A DNA stretch of 64,000 nucleotides, from assembly GCF_019396345.1 (NCBI RefSeq), contig NZ_JAHKRM010000007.1, positions 386,381 to 450,380 on the forward strand, in the 5' to 3' direction. Source of the DNA: Nonomuraea guangzhouensis (lineage in GTDB: Bacteria > Actinomycetota > Actinomycetes > Streptosporangiales > Streptosporangiaceae). The translations under genes were made by a program, and so were the position numbers. The notes below the pieces were generated by a model. That model searched no databases. It saw only the letters and a list, made by a program, of their open reading frames with translations, and was not told the origin of the DNA. Below, piece by piece: positions 7,627 through 15,158 of the stretch (the stretch's first letter is position 1; the number at the start of each line of letters is the position of its first letter).

Positions 7627-8241
7627 ATGACGGCTGTTTTCCAGGCTTCTCTGCTCGGTGCCGATGAGATCGTCGGCTCGGCGATCCGCAGGACGCGGCT
7701 CGACCATGGGGCGTGGATCGACGTCGGGCCCGGCTGGCTGGCGGGGGCCGACGAGCTGTTCTCCCGCCTGTCCGAGGTGGTGCCGTGGCATGCGGAGCGG
7801 CGGCGGATGTACGACAAGGTGGTCGACGTGCCGCGGCTGCTCGCCTACTACGACGAGGGCGAGCCGCTGCCCGATCCGGCGCTCGACGACGCCCTGCGCG
7901 CGCTCAACGACCGCTACGGGCAGGAGCTCGGGGAGCCGTTCCGTACGGCCGGCCTGTGCTTCTACCGCGACGGCCGCGACAGCGTGGCCTGGCACGGCGA
8001 CACCCTCGGCAGGGGTGGCACCGAGGACACCATGGTCGCGATCATCTCGGTCGGCGCCCCGCGCCCGCTGCTGCTCCGGCCCCGGGGCGGCGGCGCGTCG
8101 ATCCGGCACGACCTGGGGCACGGCGACCTCATCGTGATGGGCGGCAGCTGCCAGCGCACCTGGGAGCACGCGATCCCCAAGACGTCCCGCCCCACCGGGC
8201 CGCGCATCAGCATCCAGTTCAGACCCCGCGGCGTCCGCTAG
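7627..8241 (+). CDS. alkB: AlkB-family Fe(II)/2-oxoglutarate DNA dealkylase
   Basis: The product has 204 aa, the normal size of AlkB. The iron ligands are visible as H123-x-D125 in AWHGDTLG and H181 in WEHAIPKT. The 2-oxoglutarate-binding arginines follow in SRPTGPRISIQFRPRG. Proteins of this family oxidatively remove methyl groups from 1-methyladenine and 3-methylcytosine in DNA or RNA. I chose the ATG at 7627 because homologs begin at the equivalent of MTAVFQASLL and because a -10 element ends 7 bases before it. The frame is open further upstream, but that stretch is not protein-like. The gene stands alone behind an SOS-like box, implying induction by DNA damage. Confidence 0.9.
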   Translation: MTAVFQASLLGADEIVGSAIRRTRLDHGAWIDVGPGWLAGADELFSRLSEVVPWHAERRRMYDKVVDVPRLLAYYDEGEPLPDPALDDALRALNDRYGQELGEPFRTAGLCFYRDGRDSVAWHGDTLGRGGTEDTMVAIISVGAPRPLLLRPRGGGASIRHDLGHGDLIVMGGSCQRTWEHAIPKTSRPTGPRISIQFRPRGVR

Positions 8242-8267
8242 GCGCGCCGCAGGTGGTGCGGGGGCAA

Positions 8268-8393
8268 TGAGGGCCGCCGCGCCGCTGAGGGCCGCGACGC
8301 GAGTCCGCTGAGGGCGGCACTGGGGCCTCTGAGGGCCGCCGCGCCGTTGAAGGGCCGGAGGGGGGCGATGAGGGCCGCCCCGCTGAAGGCCGG
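8268..8393. repeat. Degenerate GC-rich tandem motif (TGAGGGCCGC-like)
   Basis: About seven copies of a TGAGGGCCGC-like decamer begin near 8268, 8286, 8309, 8330, 8348, 8369 and 8384, spaced 15-23 bases apart. A 17-base stretch (TGAGGGCCGCCGCGCCG) recurs exactly at 8268-8284 and 8330-8346. The block fills the 167-bp gap between the convergent AlkB and BNR-protein genes. I see no gene in it. Confidence 0.6.
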
Positions 8394-8408
8394 CGCGGCG
8401 CCGGGGGG

Positions 8409-9470
8409 TCAGTGTCGGCGCGCCGCCAGGCGGGCCACGCGGCCCTGCTCGCCGGAGGCCCAGCAGGCCAGGTCCGGTGTGCAGGAGACGGTGTCGAACG
8501 AGCCCGTGTCGAACGTCTGCCAGGCCGTCCCGCCCGAATACGTGACATCACTCCCGGACGGCCCCACCGCGATCGCCGCCACCGGCAGGTGCGGCACCCA
8601 GGCCACCCCCGACCGGTACGCGGGCGGCGGCGTGGCGGAGGCCCGCCAGGTCGCGCCGCCGTCCACGCTCACCGCCGACGCGCTGGGCGACTGCTGGTCG
8701 GCCCGGTAGTCGCCGCCCACCGCCAGACCCTTGCGCGGATCGCGGAAGGCCAGCGCGAAGACGCCGCGCGCCGGGTCGGCCGCCGGGATCGGCGTGTCCG
8801 CGACGGTCCAGGTGCGGCCCCGGTCGGCGGAGTGGAACACCCGCGAGCGCGCCGCGCCGCCGGTGGCCAGCCAGGCGTCCCGGCCGCCCGCCGTGACCAG
8901 GCACTGGCCGCTCGCCGCGAACCCGGCCTCACCCGGCAGGGCCGCCGGCATGCCGTCCGCCGGGAGCACCCGCCAGCTCGCGCCGCCGTCCTCGGTGGCG
9001 AGAATGCGGAACTTGCCGTCCACCGGGTCGCTCATCGCCAGCCCGTGCCGCCGGTCGAAGAACGCCATGCAGTCGTAGAACGCCTTCTGCTCGTCGTTCC
9101 TGAAGGTCTCGGTCCAGGTGCGGCCCGCGTCCTCGGTCCGGTAGACCCGCGCGTCCGTACCCTCGCCGATCGACAGCACCACGGCCCGGCGCGCGTCGAA
9201 CGCCTCAATGTCCCGGAACTGCAGGGCCGCCGTGCCGGGCGGGGAGACGTTCTGCCAGCTCCGCCCGCCGTCCACGGTCCGCAGCACGGTGCCCTCGCTG
9301 CCCGAAGCCCACACCACGTCGCGGCTGACGGGTGACAGCCCACGCAGCCGCGCGGTCACGCCGGTCTCCTTGAGCTCCCAGGAGAGCGCGGGCGCGTCGG
9401 CGTGGGCGGGCAACGGGGTGGCGAGAACGCAGGCCGCCGACAGGGCGGACAGCGCGAATCGAAGCCTCAT
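8409..9470 (-). CDS. Secreted BNR/sialidase-like beta-propeller protein
   Basis: The product has 353 aa. The signal peptide reads MRLRFALSALSAACVLATPL and ends in PAHA, with cleavage near residue 24. The mature part repeats the BNR/Asp-box pattern S-x-D-x-G-x-T-W: TVDGGRSWQN, TEDAGRTWTE, TEDGGASWRV, SADRGRTWTV and SVDGGATWRA. This makes a propeller like those of YCF48-type and sialidase-fold proteins. Catalytic sialidase residues (arginine triad, Tyr/Glu) are not evident, so it is probably a binding or assembly protein rather than an enzyme. I start at the ATG at 9470 because it gives a proper signal peptide. It is convergent with AlkB. Similar proteins are often annotated only as oxidoreductases, which the sequence does not support. 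Confidence 0.78.
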   Translation of the reverse strand: MRLRFALSALSAACVLATPLPAHADAPALSWELKETGVTARLRGLSPVSRDVVWASGSEGTVLRTVDGGRSWQNVSPPGTAALQFRDIEAFDARRAVVLSIGEGTDARVYRTEDAGRTWTETFRNDEQKAFYDCMAFFDRRHGLAMSDPVDGKFRILATEDGGASWRVLPADGMPAALPGEAGFAASGQCLVTAGGRDAWLATGGAARSRVFHSADRGRTWTVADTPIPAADPARGVFALAFRDPRKGLAVGGDYRADQQSPSASAVSVDGGATWRASATPPPAYRSGVAWVPHLPVAAIAVGPSGSDVTYSGGTAWQTFDTGSFDTVSCTPDLACWASGEQGRVARLAARRH

Positions 9471-9574
9471 GCGCGGCAAACTAGCCCAATAGATCAAGCA
9501 CCACAACGCCGACGAACCGGTTAGCCCGCCTCGCCGGAACCTCGTGGCGTCTTGACCCGAATGTCCCTGGGCTA

Positions 9575-9603
9575 TTGACGCGCACGGCGCACAAATTTAC
9601 GTT
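9575..9603 (+). promoter_or_regulatory. Probable promoter of the family-5 ABC operon
   Basis: A -35 element TTGACG (9575-9580) and a -10 element TACGTT (9598-9603) are separated by 17 bases, ahead of the binding-protein gene at 9666. Both fit the housekeeping consensus in high-GC actinomycetes. No clear operator palindrome is seen next to them. Confidence 0.5.
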
Positions 9604-9665
9604 CGCGGTACTTACCCGGTTCAGTTCGGGACCTCCGCCGCGTGCCGGCGGGGAAGGAGAGCGAG

Positions 9666-11423
9666 ATGCGACAAGGGGCGCGGATCCTCATTCCGCTCCT
9701 GGCAGCGGGCTTGGCCGCCGCCGCGTGTACCGGCGGCGGCGCCACACCGACCGTTCCGAACTCCCAGCCGGCGAGCGGGCTCGCCGCGAACCCCGGCAAT
9801 CCCGGCTCACTGCCCCGCAACGAGACCCTTTACACAACGGGCACCCAGTGGGGACCGCCGGCCAATTTCAACCCGATCCGCGAGTGGGACTCCGCGGTCG
9901 GCACCAAGGGTCTGGTCTACGAGACGCTGTTCCACTACGACCCCAACGCCGCCGAGCTGACCCCGTGGCTCGCCGAGAGCGGTGGCTGGACGAGCGACAC
10001 GGTGTACGAGGCGAAGATCCGCACCGGAGTCACCTGGGCGGACGGCCAGGCGATGACCGCCAAGGACGTCGTGTTCTCCTACGAGCTCGGCAAGATGAAG
10101 ACTGTGCCGTTCCACAACGTCTGGGACTGGCTCAAGAGCGTGGAGGCGCCCGACGAGCGGACGGTCCGCTTCACCTTCTCCAAGGCCAACTACCAGGAGT
10201 GGGACTTCAACCTCTACAACCGCGTCATCGTCCCCGAGCACATCTGGCGCGGCCGGTCCGAGGAGGACGTGCTCAACGGCGTCAACGACGATCCCGTCGG
10301 CACCGGGGCGTACAAGTTCCAGAGCCATGACCAGGACCGGGTGGTCCTCGTGAAGCGGGACGGCTGGTGGGGCAAGACGGCGCTCAACATGGACCCGAAG
10401 CCCAAGTACATCGTCGACGTCGCCACGCCCAGCAACGAGGTCGCGATGGGCCTGCTGCTCCAGAAGGGCATGGACATCAGCAACAACTTCCTGCCCGGCG
10501 TGGCCAACCTGGTCAAGGGCAACTTCGGCATCAAATCCTTCTACGACCAGCCGCCGTACATGCTGTCGGCCAACACCGCCTGGCTGGTGCCCAACACCAC
10601 GAAGAAGCCGATGGACGACCCCGCCTTCCGCAAGGCGCTGGCCGCCTCCGTCGACACCAAGAAGATCGTCGAGGGCGTCTACGGCAACCTGGTCAAGGCG
10701 GCCAGCCCGACGGGCCTGCTGCCGCAGTGGGAGCAGTTCGTCGACCAGGGCGTGGTGGCCCAGAGCGGATTCTCCTTCGACGTGGCCAAGGCCAAGAAGA
10801 CGCTGGCCGACGCCGGCTACAAGGACCGCGACGGCGACGGGCTGGTGGAGGGCAAGGACGGCGGCAAGATCAACCTGACCCTCATCGTGCCCTCCGGCTG
10901 GACCGACTGGATGGAGGCGGCCCGGGTCATCGCCGCCAGCGCCAAGGCGGCCGGCATCAACGTCGAACCCGACTTCCCCGACTACAACGCGCTGGTCGAG
11001 AAGCGCGGCAAGGGCGACTTCGACCTGCTGCTCAACAACGAGCGCCAGCTGTCCAACACGCCGTGGACCTACTACGACTACATGTTCCAGCTACCGATCC
11101 AGAAGACGCAGAACGTCGTCAACTTCGGCCGCTACGAGAACAAGAGGGCCTGGGCCCTGGTGCAGCAGCTCGACCAGGTCAAGACCGACGACGTCGCGGG
11201 CATGAAGGCGCTGACCGGGCAGCTGCAGAAGATCCATCTGGACGAACTGCCGATCATCCCCCTCTGGTACAACGGCCTGTGGGCCCAGTCCAGCGTGAGC
11301 GTGTGGAAGAACTGGCCGTCCGCGGCTCAGGGCGCTCCCAAAACGGCGCCCGCCATGTGGCGCAACTGGCTCGAACTCGGCGGTTTCGAGACACTCACCC
11401 AGCTCCAGCCCGCCGCGTCCTGA
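9666..11423 (+). CDS. ABC transporter binding lipoprotein, family 5 (oligopeptide/oligosaccharide type)
   Basis: The product has 585 aa. The N-terminus is a lipoprotein signal with the acceptor cysteine at residue 21 (LAAAAC), so it is anchored outside the membrane. The body is a family-5 solute-binding fold, with TPWLAESGGWTSDTVYEAKI, TWADGQAMTAKDVVFSYEL and late LPIIPLWYNGLWAQ segments. The start is set by GGAAGGAG 6-7 bases upstream. It heads an operon with two Dpp/Opp-type permeases, two ATPases and a GH2 beta-mannosidase, so the likely ligand is a beta-linked oligosaccharide rather than a peptide, as known for several family-5 binding proteins. Bases 10059-10230 reappear almost exactly at 63829-64000. 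Confidence 0.9.
   Translation: MRQGARILIPLLAAGLAAAACTGGGATPTVPNSQPASGLAANPGNPGSLPRNETLYTTGTQWGPPANFNPIREWDSAVGTKGLVYETLFHYDPNAAELTPWLAESGGWTSDTVYEAKIRTGVTWADGQAMTAKDVVFSYELGKMKTVPFHNVWDWLKSVEAPDERTVRFTFSKANYQEWDFNLYNRVIVPEHIWRGRSEEDVLNGVNDDPVGTGAYKFQSHDQDRVVLVKRDGWWGKTALNMDPKPKYIVDVATPSNEVAMGLLLQKGMDISNNFLPGVANLVKGNFGIKSFYDQPPYMLSANTAWLVPNTTKKPMDDPAFRKALAASVDTKKIVEGVYGNLVKAASPTGLLPQWEQFVDQGVVAQSGFSFDVAKAKKTLADAGYKDRDGDGLVEGKDGGKINLTLIVPSGWTDWMEAARVIAASAKAAGINVEPDFPDYNALVEKRGKGDFDLLLNNERQLSNTPWTYYDYMFQLPIQKTQNVVNFGRYENKRAWALVQQLDQVKTDDVAGMKALTGQLQKIHLDELPIIPLWYNGLWAQSSVSVWKNWPSAAQGAPKTAPAMWRNWLELGGFETLTQLQPAAS
10059..10230 (+). repeat. Donor copy of the 172-base duplicated segment
   Basis: This internal part of the family-5 binding-protein gene matches 63829-64000 at 170 of 172 positions, in the same orientation and frame. 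The differences are at 10069 (T here, G there) and 10132 (T here, A there; Leu to His). Confidence 0.97.
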
Positions 11424-11430
11424 CCCTCTC

Positions 11431-11463
11431 GCCCTCTCCTCCCGGGCCTCCGGGGGAGAGGGC
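11431..11463 (+). promoter_or_regulatory. Intercistronic hairpin between binding protein and permease
   Basis: GCCCTCTCC pairs with GGAGAGGGC (9 bp), with a further CCC/GGG inner pairing. It lies 7 bases after the binding-protein stop and 17 bases before the permease start. Such hairpins commonly stabilise the binding-protein mRNA or attenuate read-through into the permeases. Confidence 0.55.
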
Positions 11464-11480
11464 CCTCAGGGAGACCTCAC

Positions 11481-12476
11481 GTGCGCCAATACTTCGGCCG
11501 GAAACTCCTGATCTACGGGCTGACCTTCGTCGTCGCCGTCACCGTCAACTGGATGATCCCGCGCTTCATGCCCGGCGACCCGGTGGCGAGCATGCTGTCG
11601 AGGGCCCGCGTGACGCAGCCCGCGGCCGTCGAGGCGATGCGGGTCTACTACACCAACCTGTTCGGCTTCGACCAGCCGATGTGGCGGCAGTACGTCAACT
11701 TCTGGGCGGCGCTGCTGCACGGCGACTTCGGCATCAGCATCTGGGTGTTCCCCACCCCGGTCAGCACAGTGATCCTCAACGCCGTGCCGTACACGCTCGG
11801 GCTGATGATCCCCGCCATCCTGCTGAGCTGGGTCGTCGGCAACCGGTTCGGCGCGTACGCGGCGCGGCGCAAGCTGCTCGACAACACGGTCCTGCCGATC
11901 GGGTACGTGCTGACGGCCACGCCGTACATGTGGCTGGCGGTGATCCTGGCCTGGGCGCTGGGCGTCATCGCCGGGCTGTTCCCGGTGGCCGGGGGCTACA
12001 GCTTCTCGATGCAGCCCAGCTGGTCGATGACGTTCCTGCTGGACCTGCTGCATCACTGGGCGCTGCCGTTCCTGTCACTGTTCCTCGTGGCGCTCGGGGG
12101 CTGGGCGATCGGCATGCGAAATATGATCATTTATGAGCTTGAATCGGACTACGCGAACTATCTGGCCGCGCTCGGCGCGCCCGCCCGGCTGATCCGCCGC
12201 TACGCCTTCAGGAACGCGGTGCTGCCGCAGGTCACCGGCCTGGCGCTGCAACTGGGCGTGCTGGTGGCCGGGGCGCTGGTGACGGAGATCGTCTTCTCCT
12301 ATCCGGGGCTGGGCAGCCTGATCCTGCGGGCGATCCAGAACCAGGACTTCTTCCTGCTGCAGGGCGCGTTCATGTTCATCGTGATCGGCGTGCTGGTGGC
12401 CAACTTCGTCATCGACATCGTCTACGTCATGATCGATCCCAGGACCAGGGCCGGAATGGCGGGTGCCCAGGCATGA
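11481..12476 (+). CDS. ABC transporter permease, DppB/OppB type
   Basis: The product has 331 aa with about six membrane helices. It opens with the DppB-like N-terminus (FGRKLLIYGLTFVVAVTVNW, then MIPRFMPGDPV) and carries the cytoplasmic coupling loop (ESDYANYLAALGAPARLIRR) that docks on the ATPase. It ends VIDIVYVMIDPRTR, typical of the first permease of family-5 importers. The start is a GTG with GGGAG upstream. It overlaps the second permease by 4 bases. Confidence 0.93.
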   Translation: MRQYFGRKLLIYGLTFVVAVTVNWMIPRFMPGDPVASMLSRARVTQPAAVEAMRVYYTNLFGFDQPMWRQYVNFWAALLHGDFGISIWVFPTPVSTVILNAVPYTLGLMIPAILLSWVVGNRFGAYAARRKLLDNTVLPIGYVLTATPYMWLAVILAWALGVIAGLFPVAGGYSFSMQPSWSMTFLLDLLHHWALPFLSLFLVALGGWAIGMRNMIIYELESDYANYLAALGAPARLIRRYAFRNAVLPQVTGLALQLGVLVAGALVTEIVFSYPGLGSLILRAIQNQDFFLLQGAFMFIVIGVLVANFVIDIVYVMIDPRTRAGMAGAQA

Positions 12477-13345
12477 CGACCCTCTCGGGCGTGCGCGGCG
12501 TACGGCGGGAGGCGCTGTACTTCGCCGTACGCAACGGCAAGCTGCTGGCCGGGTTCGGCCTGGTGCTGTTCCTGCTGCTGCTCGGCCTCCTCGGCCCGGT
12601 GCTCCTGGGCACGGCGGAGCCCAACGAGTACGTGGCCGGGCCGATGCTGCCGCCCTCCTCGGAACACTGGTTCGGCACCACGACGTTCGGCCAGGACGTC
12701 TTCACCCAGTTCACGCACGGGCTGCGCACGACGTTCGCCGCCGGGGCGCTGGGCGGCGGTGTCGCGGCGGTCATCGCGATGGTGATCGGCTTCACCGCCG
12801 GTTACCGGGGCGGGATCGTGGACGAGGTCCTCAACATGGTCACCAACATCGTGCTGGTCATCCCGACGCTGGCCGTGCTGCTCATCATCAACGCCTACCT
12901 CGGCATCCGCAGCGTCGGGGTCCAGGCGCTGTTCATCGGGCTGACGTCGTGGCCGTGGGCGGCGCGGGCGATCAGGGCGCAGACGTTCTCGCTGCGTACC
13001 CGCGACTTCGTGGACCTGGCCAGGCTGAGCGGCGTACGCACGGGGCGGATCATCGCGCGGGAGATCGCGCCGAACATGAGCTCCTACCTGTTCATGACGT
13101 TCATCCTGCTGTTCGGCGGCGCGATCCTCATCGCCTCCTCGCTCGACTTCATCGGCCTCGGCCCCACCCAGGGCATCTCGCTCGGGCTCATGCTGCAGAA
13201 CGCCACCCAGTGGAGCGCGCTGCAACTGGGCCTGTGGTGGTGGTTCGTCCCGCCCGGCGCGGCCATCACCGCGATCGTGGGCGGCCTGTACGTCGCCAAT
13301 GTCGGCCTCGACGAGGTCTTCAACCCGAAGTTGAGGGTCACATGA
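12473..13345 (+). CDS. ABC transporter permease, DppC/OppC type
   Basis: The product has 290 aa. It has the DppC-type layout: one N-terminal helix, then a periplasmic stretch with SSEHWFGTTTFGQDVFTQF (the usual HPLGTDxxGRDVLSR-like motif), then five helices. The coupling loop is TRDFVDLARLSGVRTGRIIA. It closes with YVANVGLDEVFNPKLR. The start and stop overlap both neighbours (ATGA), indicating translational coupling. It pairs with the DppB-type permease to form the channel. Confidence 0.93.
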   Translation: MTTLSGVRGVRREALYFAVRNGKLLAGFGLVLFLLLLGLLGPVLLGTAEPNEYVAGPMLPPSSEHWFGTTTFGQDVFTQFTHGLRTTFAAGALGGGVAAVIAMVIGFTAGYRGGIVDEVLNMVTNIVLVIPTLAVLLIINAYLGIRSVGVQALFIGLTSWPWAARAIRAQTFSLRTRDFVDLARLSGVRTGRIIAREIAPNMSSYLFMTFILLFGGAILIASSLDFIGLGPTQGISLGLMLQNATQWSALQLGLWWWFVPPGAAITAIVGGLYVANVGLDEVFNPKLRVT

Positions 13346-14283
13346 GCCTGCGCGTCAACGACCTGAGGGTGTACTACCGCACTCTCCAAGGCGAGGTGAA
13401 GGCGCTCGACGGGGTGTCGTTCGCGATGGCCGACGGCGAGATCCTCGGCCTCGCCGGCGAATCGGGGTGCGGCAAGACCACCCTGGGCAAGAGCCTCATC
13501 CGCATGGACGGCCGGATGCGCCACGCCGGCGGCACGGTCGAGCTCGACGGCCGCGAGCTGCCGATCTCCGACGACCGGCGGATGAACGAGTTCCGCTTCC
13601 ACGAGGTGTCGCTCATCCCGCAGTACTCGATGAGCGCGCTGAACCCCACCCGCAAGATCGGCAAGATGGTGGCCGAGCTGCTGCGATCGCGCGGCGCCGC
13701 CCTCGACGTCAAGGAGCTCGAAAGCCGCCTCGACCTCGTCGGCCTGCCGCGCGAGGTGCTGAACCGCTACCCCATCGAGCTGTCCGGCGGCATGAAGCAG
13801 CGCATGGTGATGGTCATCTCGACGCTGCTCGACCCGTCGCTGCTCATCGCCGACGAGGTCACCTCCGCCCTGGACGTCTCCACGCAGAAGGCGGTCGCCA
13901 AGGCCCTGCTCGGCCTCCGCGACGGCGGCTACGTCAAGAGCATGATCTTCATCACCCACGACCTGGCGCTCACCGCCCGCATCGCCGACACGATCATGGT
14001 GATGTACGCCGGCAAGCTGGCCGAGAAGGCGCCCGCCGAGCAGGTCATCAAAGCGGCGCGCCACCCGTACACCCGGCTCCTGATCAACTCGCTGCCCGAG
14101 GTCGGCGTCCGGCATGACGACCGGAGGCTGTCCGGCATCGCCGGCAGCCCGCCCTCGCTGCTCGACCCGCCGGAAGGCTGCCGCTTCCGCGACCGCTGCC
14201 CGCTGGCCGGCGAGGAATGCCTGGCGGAGCCACCGGCCGTGGAGATCGAGCCGGACCATTTCGTCGCGTGCTGGAAGGCCTGA
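13342..14283 (+). CDS. ABC transporter ATPase, DppD/OppD type
   Basis: The product has 313 aa. The Walker A motif is GESGCGKTT (about residue 39), the signature is LSGGMKQR and the Walker B is LLIADEVTSALD. The H-loop lies in FITHDLAL. The C-terminal extension has the oligopeptide-type cysteine cluster (CRFRDRCPLAGEECLA, then VACW), which in related ATPases binds an iron-sulfur cluster. It overlaps the upstream permease by 4 bases and the next ATPase by 1 base (TGATG). It energises import together with the second ATPase. Confidence 0.93.
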   Translation: MSLRVNDLRVYYRTLQGEVKALDGVSFAMADGEILGLAGESGCGKTTLGKSLIRMDGRMRHAGGTVELDGRELPISDDRRMNEFRFHEVSLIPQYSMSALNPTRKIGKMVAELLRSRGAALDVKELESRLDLVGLPREVLNRYPIELSGGMKQRMVMVISTLLDPSLLIADEVTSALDVSTQKAVAKALLGLRDGGYVKSMIFITHDLALTARIADTIMVMYAGKLAEKAPAEQVIKAARHPYTRLLINSLPEVGVRHDDRRLSGIAGSPPSLLDPPEGCRFRDRCPLAGEECLAEPPAVEIEPDHFVACWKA

Positions 14284-15158
14284 TGCTGAGACTCGACAAC
14301 GTCACGAAGGTCTACAAGGTCGGGACGTTCGGCGGCAAGGCCGTCACGGCCGTGGACGGGGTGAGCTTCGACGTCCGGCCGGGCGAGGTCGTCTCCCTGA
14401 TCGGGGAGAGCGGCAGCGGCAAGAGCACGATCGGCCGCATGATCCTCGGCCTGACCTCGGTCACCGGCGGCTCGATCACCGTCGACGGCGTCCCGGTCAA
14501 GCCCGGCAAGGAGTACTACCGGGGCGTGCAGGGCGTCTTCCAGGACCCGTTCAGCTGCTACAACCCGGTGTTCAAGGCCGACCGGGTGTTCCGCATGATC
14601 AAGGAGACGTACTACCCGTCGGTCCCCGAACCCGCATGGGCGGAGCGGGTGCGCGCGGCCGTCCAGGACGTGCGGCTCAACCCCGGCGAGGTGCTCGGCA
14701 AGTACCCCCACCAGCTCAGCGGCGGCCAGCTCCAGCGGCTGCTGATCGCCAGAGCGCTGCTGCTCGACCTCAAGCTGCTGGTCGCCGACGAGATCACCAG
14801 CATGCTCGACGCCTCCACCCGCATCGACGTGCTGAACCTGCTGGCCGACCTCAAGACCCGCGGTCTGGGCGTCCTGTACGTCACCCACGACCTGTCGCTC
14901 GGCAACTACCTGGCCGAACGCACCGTGGTGCTGCGCCGCGGCCAGGTCGTCGAACGGGGCCTGACCGGCAAGGTCTTCGGCGACCCCCTGCACCCCTACA
15001 CCCGGCAGCTCGTCGCCGCCGTGCCCAGGCTGCACGCGCCCTGGGAGGACGCCGTGCCTGCCGACACCTGCCTCTACCACGAGAAAGGCGCCTCCGGCGG
15101 GCTGCTGGAGGCCGAACGGGACCACTTCGTGGCCTGCGCGTGTGGGGAGATCGCTTGA
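14283..15158 (+). CDS. ABC transporter ATPase, DppF/OppF type
   Basis: The product has 291 aa. The motifs are Walker A GESGSGKST, signature LSGGQLQR, Walker B LLVADEITSMLD and switch His in YVTHDLSL. The C-terminus keeps DHFVACACGEIA but has fewer cysteines than its partner. An unusual insertion, KPGKEYYRGVQGVFQDPFSCYN, surrounds the Q-loop, as in oligosaccharide-type members of the family. It starts at an ATG overlapping the previous stop by one base and overlaps the GH2 gene by 4 bases (TTGA). Confidence 0.93.
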   Translation: MLRLDNVTKVYKVGTFGGKAVTAVDGVSFDVRPGEVVSLIGESGSGKSTIGRMILGLTSVTGGSITVDGVPVKPGKEYYRGVQGVFQDPFSCYNPVFKADRVFRMIKETYYPSVPEPAWAERVRAAVQDVRLNPGEVLGKYPHQLSGGQLQRLLIARALLLDLKLLVADEITSMLDASTRIDVLNLLADLKTRGLGVLYVTHDLSLGNYLAERTVVLRRGQVVERGLTGKVFGDPLHPYTRQLVAAVPRLHAPWEDAVPADTCLYHEKGASGGLLEAERDHFVACACGEIA

